DNA of 64,000 nucleotides from Marinifilum caeruleilacunae (GTDB taxonomy: Bacteria > Bacteroidota > Bacteroidia > Bacteroidales > Marinifilaceae): NCBI RefSeq assembly GCF_013141825.1, contig NZ_RZNH01000017.1, positions 34,617 through 98,616 of the forward strand, in the 5' to 3' direction. A model generated the notes under the pieces. That model was not told the origin of the DNA. It saw only the letters and a list, made by a program, of their open reading frames with translations, and made no database searches. The translations under genes and the position numbers were made by a program. This document shows positions 58,847 to 64,000 of the stretch, piece after piece. How positions within the stretch are numbered: position 1 is the stretch's first letter; each line of letters opens with the position of its first letter.

Positions 58847-60145
58847 TTAAATAGATCTATTGATATCAAATTCTTCAAGGTAGTCTGCTATTTTTCTTAA
58901 GAATGCTCCTCCAAGCGCTCCATCTACAACTCTATGATCGTAAGACAGGGATAGGAACATTTTTTGTCGTGCAACGATTACATCGCCTGCCGGAGTTTCC
59001 ATAACAGCCGGTTTTTTCTCAATGGTTCCAACTGCAAGAATGGCTACCTGTGGCTGGTTAATAATTGGTGTACCCATTACATTTTTAAATGATCCAAAAT
59101 TGGAGATTGTAAAGGTTCCACCCTGAATATCGTCGGGATTCAACTTGTTAGTTCTTGCATCATCAGCCAGTTTATTCATATCGTTTGCCAGGCCAATTAA
59201 GTTTTTGTGATCGGCATTTTTCACTACTGGTACAATGAGGTTATTGCTTGGCAATGCTACCGCAACTCCAATATTAATATCCTTTTTCAAGATGATATTG
59301 TAACCATCAACCGAAGCATTAATTCCAGGGAATTCGCGTAGAGATTTTGCAACGGCTTCGATGATAATTGGCATGAAGGTAAGTTTGGTTTTCTCTTTCT
59401 TATAGAATTCATCCTTTACCTTATTTCTCCAGTTTACCATATCGGTTACATCGGCTTCTACCATTGCAGTAACGTGAGGAGAAGTTTGTTTCGACATTAC
59501 CATATGGTCGGCAATGATTCTTCTCATGCGATCCATTTCCACAATCTGATCCTGTGCACCAATAGACATTGAAACAGTTGGCTTTTCTATCTCTTGTTTT
59601 GCTGGTTGAGGTGAACTTGCAGCAGCTTTCTCAACAGGAGCAACTACCGATCCATTTCTTTGCGACAGGTAATTTAATACATCTTGCTTTTGAACTCTAC
59701 CATCTTTTCCATGTCCTTGAATTGAATCCAGTTCCTGAACTGATATATTTTCATTTCTGGCAATGCTTTTCACCAATGGTGAATAGAATCGACCACTTTG
59801 CGATGTAAAATCTTCAACCACTTCTGCTACCACAGGTTCCTCAACAAGTACTTCCTGTTTAGTACTTTGTTCTGCTACCGGACTCTCTTCCGCATCATCT
59901 GCGTCGCCCATAGCAATAACAGCAACAACTTCTCCAACAGGAACCAAATCGTCCTCTTTGAATCGGATCTCAACAATCTTTCCTTCTACCGGAGAGGGTA
60001 TTTCCGAATCAACTTTGTCTGTTGCAATTTCAAAAAGCACATCATCTTCTTCAACCTGATCGTTTAGTTTCACGAACATCTTTGTGATAGTAGCCTCTTG
60101 CACACTCTCACCCATTTTGGGCATTAGAATTTCAAAGCTAGACAT
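58847..60145 (-). CDS. 2-oxoacid dehydrogenase E2, lipoyl acyltransferase
   Basis: 432 aa. One N-terminal lipoyl domain (about 2-78) with the lipoylated Lys44 in EIATDKVDSEIPSP, an E3-binding domain (about 120-157, YSPLVKSIARNENISVQELDSI), and the catalytic acyltransferase core (about 195-430) ending in SYDHRVVDGALGGAFLRKI with the catalytic His. With the fused E1 it forms the branched-chain oxoacid dehydrogenase. It is first in the operon E2-E1-flavodoxin. Confidence 0.93.
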   Translation of the reverse strand: MSSFEILMPKMGESVQEATITKMFVKLNDQVEEDDVLFEIATDKVDSEIPSPVEGKIVEIRFKEDDLVPVGEVVAVIAMGDADDAEESPVAEQSTKQEVLVEEPVVAEVVEDFTSQSGRFYSPLVKSIARNENISVQELDSIQGHGKDGRVQKQDVLNYLSQRNGSVVAPVEKAAASSPQPAKQEIEKPTVSMSIGAQDQIVEMDRMRRIIADHMVMSKQTSPHVTAMVEADVTDMVNWRNKVKDEFYKKEKTKLTFMPIIIEAVAKSLREFPGINASVDGYNIILKKDINIGVAVALPSNNLIVPVVKNADHKNLIGLANDMNKLADDARTNKLNPDDIQGGTFTISNFGSFKNVMGTPIINQPQVAILAVGTIEKKPAVMETPAGDVIVARQKMFLSLSYDHRVVDGALGGAFLRKIADYLEEFDINRSI

Positions 60146-60181
60146 ATAACTTATCGTTTAATATTTATACTCATATTTAAA

Positions 60182-60193
60182 TGTATCGATACA
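60182..60193. promoter_or_regulatory. Perfect 12-bp palindrome upstream of the BCKDH operon
   Basis: TGTATCGATACA lies 37-48 bp upstream of the E2 start codon, overlapping a near-consensus -7 box (TACATTTA) on the - strand. A repressor site is possible. Confidence 0.4.
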
Positions 60194-60397
60194 AATATAT
60201 CATTTTATTCTTATTTAGACTTGTTTAATATTGAATATTTTGTAATCTCGACATTGCAATTTTTTATCAGCATATAGATTTTAAAAATTCCTAATACTTT
60301 TAAAATCTGACAAGTCCAGTTTTTACGGGAAATACCAGACTTTAAAGTCTTCTATAATTAATTACAAATAACTAAAGGAATTGTTAGCATTTTGACT

Positions 60398-60405
60398 TAA
60401 TTTTG
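60398..60405 (+). promoter_or_regulatory. Candidate -7 box for the START-like gene
   Basis: TAATTTTG matches TAnnTTTG exactly and ends 19 nt before the ATG, which would give a very short 5' untranslated region. Confidence 0.5.
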
Positions 60406-60424
60406 CAGCACAAATCAGAATCTC

Positions 60425-60808
60425 ATGAAAGAATTTACCTATCAGTTTACGATTAGCGCTAGTCAGGAAGAAGTTTACAATGCCTTAACCAATTCATTTC
60501 AAATTGAACTATGGACCGGTTATCCAGCTACCATGGATGATAAAGTTGGAACCATTTTTTCTTTGTGGGAAGGTGATATTTCGGGTTGCAACCTGGAAAT
60601 GGTGAAGGACTATAAAATTGTTCAGGAGTGGTTTTTTGGTGAGACTGAGCATCCGTCTATCGTTACAATGCTATTGAAAAAGGCAGGAAAAGACACTCGA
60701 ATTGAATTGACTCACACCAACATTCCTGCTGATGCCTACGATGAAATTGTAGAAGGCTGGAAAGAGTACTATTTGGATTCGGTAAAGAATTTTCTGGAAT
60801 TCTATTAA
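60425..60808 (+). CDS. START/SRPBCC (AHSA1-like) domain protein
   Basis: 127 aa, cytoplasmic, single domain. The N-terminus FTYQFTISASQEEVYNALTN and the C-terminal helix EGWKEYYLDSVKNFLEFY frame the helix-grip fold seen in AHSA1-type proteins, where a hydrophobic cavity binds a ligand. The stretch KDYKIVQEWFFGETEHPSIVTMLL is the typical middle. Ligand and role unknown. It has its own promoter-like box and a shared terminator. Confidence 0.85.
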   Translation: MKEFTYQFTISASQEEVYNALTNSFQIELWTGYPATMDDKVGTIFSLWEGDISGCNLEMVKDYKIVQEWFFGETEHPSIVTMLLKKAGKDTRIELTHTNIPADAYDEIVEGWKEYYLDSVKNFLEFY

Positions 60809-60843
60809 TGTTTTTTTGCTCTAATCGTATTTTAAGGGCAAAG

Positions 60844-60880
60844 AAAAAGCGCAGGAATGAATCAATTCCTGCGCTTTTTT
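60844..60880. terminator. Bidirectional terminator between the START-like and S4 genes
   Basis: AAAAAGCGCAGGAAT (60844-60858) pairs perfectly with ATTCCTGCGCTTTTT (60865-60879). Confidence 0.93.
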
Positions 60881-60898
60881 TATGTTGGTTTATAAGTA

Positions 60899-61105
60899 TT
60901 ATTCTACAATAATTACCTCATCGAATATTTCGATTTTATCGCCTGGTCGGATCTTGGCTCTTTTCCTGGTTTCTACTTCACCATTGCGAAGAACAATTCC
61001 ATCTTCCACAAAAATTTTCGCTTGAGCTCCACTCTCGCTTAGGCTAGTCGCTTTTAGCAGCTTAATTAACTCAATGTATTCGGTATCTAATTTAAATGTG
61101 ATCAT
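60899..61105 (-). CDS. Small S4-domain RNA-binding protein (YbcJ-like)
   Basis: 68 aa, almost entirely one S4 domain: EYIELIKLLKATSLSESGAQAKIFVEDG followed by NGEVETRKRAKIRPGDKIEIFDE. The pattern of helices then G-x-V-x-x-R-x(2-3)-K-I-x-x-G-D matches small S4 proteins such as E. coli YbcJ. It probably binds structured RNA, perhaps in ribosome or tRNA work. It lies 42 nt after the SpmAB gene. Confidence 0.9.
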   Translation of the reverse strand: MITFKLDTEYIELIKLLKATSLSESGAQAKIFVEDGIVLRNGEVETRKRAKIRPGDKIEIFDEVIIVE

Positions 61106-61147
61106 GTTTTCAATTTTTTGAGCAACAAAAGTAAGTCAAATCAAATT

Positions 61148-62380
61148 CTAATGAAAGAATAAATAGGCAATAAAAATAGCAGCTATAATTCCGGCAAAAT
61201 CGGCAATTAAACCACAGGTTACTGCATAACGCGTGTTCTTAATTCCAACAGCACCAAAGTACACTGCAATTATATAAAAGGTTGTATCGGTTGCTCCCTG
61301 AAGGGTCGAGGCCAATCTTCCCACAAAGCTATCTGCTCCATGTGTGGTCATAGCATCTACCATCATACCACGGGCTCCACTGCCACTTAAAGGTTTCATC
61401 ATGGCTGTTGGCAAGGCTTCAACAAAATCCGGGTCAACCGATAGGAAGAGGCAAAGTCTTCTCATACCTTCCACAAAAAGATCCATAGTTCCGGAGGCTC
61501 TAAATACACCGATGGCCACCAAAATGGCTATCAGATAAGGAATAATTTTAACGGCAATATTAAATCCTTCTTTTGCTCCATCAATAAAGCTCTCATAAAC
61601 ATTCACCCTGTTTTTGGCTGCCAAAAGAATAAAAGAAATAATGATCCCAAAAAGAAAAACATTACTTACCACGGTAGAAATACTTGTAATCTGCTCCTTT
61701 TCCAAGCTTGAAAAGTAAGCTATAATTCCAATAATAATTGCTGTTAACCCACCCAAATATGCCAGTATGGTTCTGTCCCATAGTTTAATTTTCTGAACGA
61801 TCGACACACTAATTAAGCCGGCAATGGTAGAGAAATAAGTAGCCAGGAGAATTGGTATAAAAATATCGGATGGATTTGCAGCTCCCAACTGGGCGCGATA
61901 CACCATGATGGAAATTGGAATAATCGTTAATCCCGATGTATTCAAAACCAGGAACATGATTTGAGCATTGGAAGCCTTATCCTTGGTTGGATTGGCTTCC
62001 TGCATTTCCTTCATGGCCTTTAAACCAAGCGGTGTAGCTGCATTATCAAGCCCGAGCATATTGGCAGCAAGGTTCATCATAATTGACCCATGAGCAGGGT
62101 GACTTTTAGGCAATTCAGGGAAAAGCTTGTTAAAGAAAGGTCCGATCAGTTTGGAAAAAACCTTTACAATTCCCCCCTTCTCTCCAATCTTCATAATCCC
62201 CAACCACAGGGTTAGTACTCCGGTTAAACCCAAAGAGATATCGAAACCTGTTTTGGCCATACTAAAGGTGGAATCAATCATAGCGGGGAATACATCCATG
62301 TCTCCCCAAAAAATCAATTTGATCAATCCAACAACAAAAGCAATTAGAAAGAAGAAAATAAATAGGTAGTTTAATGCCAT
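61148..62380 (-). CDS. SpmA-SpmB fusion, nucleoside-recognition-domain membrane protein
   Basis: 410 aa with about ten membrane segments. The N-terminal half resembles SpmA (GLTGVLTLWLGIMKIGEKGG, HPAHGSIMMNLAANMLGLDNAATPLGL in parts). The C-terminal half resembles SpmB (GFNIAVKIIPYLIAILVAIGVFRASG, PLSGSGARGMMVDAM, TLQGATDTTFYIIAVYFGAVGI). In spore-formers the two are separate; Bacteroidota that do not sporulate carry the fusion. Transported substrate unknown. It starts 30 nt after the repeat-protein gene and is probably co-transcribed with it. Confidence 0.9.
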   Translation of the reverse strand: MALNYLFIFFFLIAFVVGLIKLIFWGDMDVFPAMIDSTFSMAKTGFDISLGLTGVLTLWLGIMKIGEKGGIVKVFSKLIGPFFNKLFPELPKSHPAHGSIMMNLAANMLGLDNAATPLGLKAMKEMQEANPTKDKASNAQIMFLVLNTSGLTIIPISIMVYRAQLGAANPSDIFIPILLATYFSTIAGLISVSIVQKIKLWDRTILAYLGGLTAIIIGIIAYFSSLEKEQITSISTVVSNVFLFGIIISFILLAAKNRVNVYESFIDGAKEGFNIAVKIIPYLIAILVAIGVFRASGTMDLFVEGMRRLCLFLSVDPDFVEALPTAMMKPLSGSGARGMMVDAMTTHGADSFVGRLASTLQGATDTTFYIIAVYFGAVGIKNTRYAVTCGLIADFAGIIAAIFIAYLFFH

Positions 62381-62410
62381 ATGGTGTTCTTAATAGAATG
62401 AATTACAAAA

Positions 62411-64000
62411 TTACTTTTTAGTCTGCTTAGATTGAATCATTTTTAGTTTTTCTTTCGGATAATCTTCGCCTGGTTTCACCTGTAGTGCCTTTTTGTAATA
62501 AAATCTCGCCACAGTCAGGTTTCCTTTATCGAAGGCAGCATCTGCCTTTTCAATCAATTCACGGTACTCTTTATCTGCCTTTTCGTTCTTCTTTGATTGT
62601 AACAGGTCATCAATCTTTTTCAACTGATTTTTAGGATATTTCTCCTTGGCATTCAAACTTATCGCCTTATTGTAATAAAACTTGGCCACAGCGTATTGCT
62701 TTGCAGATAACTCCTTATCTCCCCTGGCAATTAATTGTTTGTACTCTTCAGACAGTTCTGAAATTTTTCCTTCACGAATTAGCTTATCAATTTCCTTCAA
62801 TTGTTTCTTCGGATATTCTCTTTCAAACATTCTCAGGGCTCTCTCATACATCACTTTCGATACAGTAAATTGAGAGGATTGAAATGCCTTGTCGGCTTTT
62901 TGAATTAAATCGGCATATTCTTTTTCCTTGATAATGGAAAGTTTCTTCTCAAAGTTTGTTGGATTCGAGGCAATGGCTTCCTGTTCCGCATTTTTCAGTG
63001 CCTGCAATCTTTTCTTTATTTCATCGAGCTGATCTTTTGGATATTGCTCTTTTGGCTTGATTTCCAAAGCAGCCTTATAATGGTGTCTGGCAACACTGAA
63101 TTGCTCCTTTTTAAAGAATTCTTCAGCTTTTTCCAGCTCTTCGCTATATCGTAAATTCAACTCTTGTTCTTTTCTGTCGGCAATTGCTTTTCGTTCTAAA
63201 ATCACTTCAATTCTTTTGATCTGATTTTTTGGATACGATTGTTTTGGCATTACATCCGATGCCTCCTGGTATTTTAGTAAGGCAAAATCGTATTCCTCAT
63301 TGCCGAACTGCTTGTCTGCAATCTCAATTAACCTTTCGTACTCTCGTTTTTTGGCCGATTTCTCGTTCTCTATTCTTGCCATTTCGGCCAATATCGCTTC
63401 AATTTCATCAATCTTACTTTGCGGATATTGTTCTTCCGGCTTCAACTCCAGTGCCGCATGATAATCTCTGGCTGAGGCATTCCATTTCTCCTCTTCAAAA
63501 TACTCATCTGCAGATTGAATCAGCTTCAAATATTTCGTCTCATTTGCCTGTTGCTGAGCCAGAAGTTTGGCTTGCTCTTCAGCCTTTCTTTTTTGTTCTG
63601 CCAGCAGATCCGAAATTTTCTTCAATTGCTCCCTTGGATATCGTTCTGCAGGTTTCATATTAAGGGCATCTTTATAAGATTCACGCGCCAAACTGAATTC
63701 CTGATTTTCAAACTGTGCATCTGCTGTAGTAATTACAGAAGCATACTTGTCATCCAGCAATTTTTGTTCGGCTGCAAGACGAGCTGCTTCTTCAGCATCA
63801 CGTTTCTGCTTTGCCAGTAAATTATCAATCTTTACAATCTGATTTTTCGGATACTGCTCCTCTGATTTCAAACTCAATGCCTCGGTGTAGCTTGTCTTTG
63901 AAGATGCGTAATCAGCAGATTCGAATTGTGAATCAGCTCTTGCAATTAATGACGCATACCTGTCATCCAATGCTTTTTTCTCAGCTGCCAACCTAGCTGC
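62411..64000 (-). CDS. Tandem-repeat helical protein, 5' end outside window
   Basis: At least 526 aa; the frame is open to the right edge with no ATG start inside the window. It consists of eight visible repeats of 60-70 residues with the pattern Y..LI..AD..F....Y..AR..Y..AL.LKP.E.YPK.QL..I..LL. The YP-containing turn recurs as QYPKNQ, RYPREQ, QYPQSK, SYPKNQ, QYPKDQ, EYPKKQ, KYPKNQ and DYPKEK. Linkers are Ala/Glu/Lys-rich and likely coiled coil. Each repeat looks like two TPR-type helix pairs. Such proteins in Bacteroidota are usually periplasmic scaffolds; that role is inference. Confidence 0.85.
   Translation of the reverse strand, partial: AARLAAEKKALDDRYASLIARADSQFESADYASSKTSYTEALSLKSEEQYPKNQIVKIDNLLAKQKRDAEEAARLAAEQKLLDDKYASVITTADAQFENQEFSLARESYKDALNMKPAERYPREQLKKISDLLAEQKRKAEEQAKLLAQQQANETKYLKLIQSADEYFEEEKWNASARDYHAALELKPEEQYPQSKIDEIEAILAEMARIENEKSAKKREYERLIEIADKQFGNEEYDFALLKYQEASDVMPKQSYPKNQIKRIEVILERKAIADRKEQELNLRYSEELEKAEEFFKKEQFSVARHHYKAALEIKPKEQYPKDQLDEIKKRLQALKNAEQEAIASNPTNFEKKLSIIKEKEYADLIQKADKAFQSSQFTVSKVMYERALRMFEREYPKKQLKEIDKLIREGKISELSEEYKQLIARGDKELSAKQYAVAKFYYNKAISLNAKEKYPKNQLKKIDDLLQSKKNEKADKEYRELIEKADAAFDKGNLTVARFYYKKALQVKPGEDYPKEKLKMIQSKQTKK

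Overview
The window comes from a marine or gut-type member of the Bacteroidota, most likely order Bacteroidales (Marinifilaceae-like; genus not fixed). The evidence is a SusC/SusD/SusE-type glucan locus with a SusR-like regulator, Bacteroidota-style promoters (TAnnTTTG) without obvious Shine-Dalgarno sites, a fused SpmA/SpmB protein, fused alpha/beta E1 of the branched-chain oxoacid dehydrogenase, and many secreted peptidases. There are no rRNA or tRNA genes, insertion sequences, CRISPR arrays or phage genes. Base composition and style are uniform, so this looks like core chromosome.

Layout. (1) 1-6089, + strand: a peptide-use operon with an S9 peptidase (cut by the window edge), a trans-3-hydroxyproline dehydratase-like enzyme, an S37-type lipoprotein peptidase and a C69 dipeptidase. 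(2) 6239-11526, +: a GH2 beta-galactosidase and a GH63 (YgjK-like) lipoprotein. (3) 11738-13079, +: two membrane proteins. (4) 13227-22030, -: flotillin/NfeD pair, M16 peptidase, tricorn-like S41 protease. (5) 22052-31458, -: alpha-glucan utilisation locus susR-like, susC, susD, short susE-like, GH97 alpha-glucosidase. (6) 31621-36757, -: deacetylase/esterase pair and TldE/TldD pair; then a prolyl oligopeptidase on + (36896-38983). (7) 39058-52994, -: the complete branched-chain amino acid pathway in two transcription units, ilvDBNC and leuA-leuC-leuD-leuA2(cimA-like)-leuB-ilvA. (8) 53594-60145, -: DPP IV and the branched-chain 2-oxoacid dehydrogenase E2-E1 with a flavodoxin. (9) 60425-64000: a START-like protein (+), an S4 protein, an SpmAB fusion and a repeat protein cut by the right edge (all -).

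The most notable find is a set of three small leader genes, each followed by an intrinsic terminator, in front of the branched-chain amino acid genes. Two stand in tandem before ilvD (52914-52994 and 52750-52839) and one before leuA (46901-46990). The peptides carry runs of Ile/Val or Leu/Ile codons. In each case the 3' part of the leader gene is complementary to the 5' arm of the following terminator, as expected for ribosome-mediated attenuation. A double in-series attenuator on ilvDBNC plus a separate one on leu-ilvA would let the cell read Ile/Val and Leu/Ile charging separately.

Taken together the cell degrades proteins, especially proline-rich or collagen-like ones, and alpha-glucans. 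It can make Ile, Val and Leu when peptides run short, and it decarboxylates their oxoacids through BCKDH, probably to feed branched-chain fatty acid synthesis.
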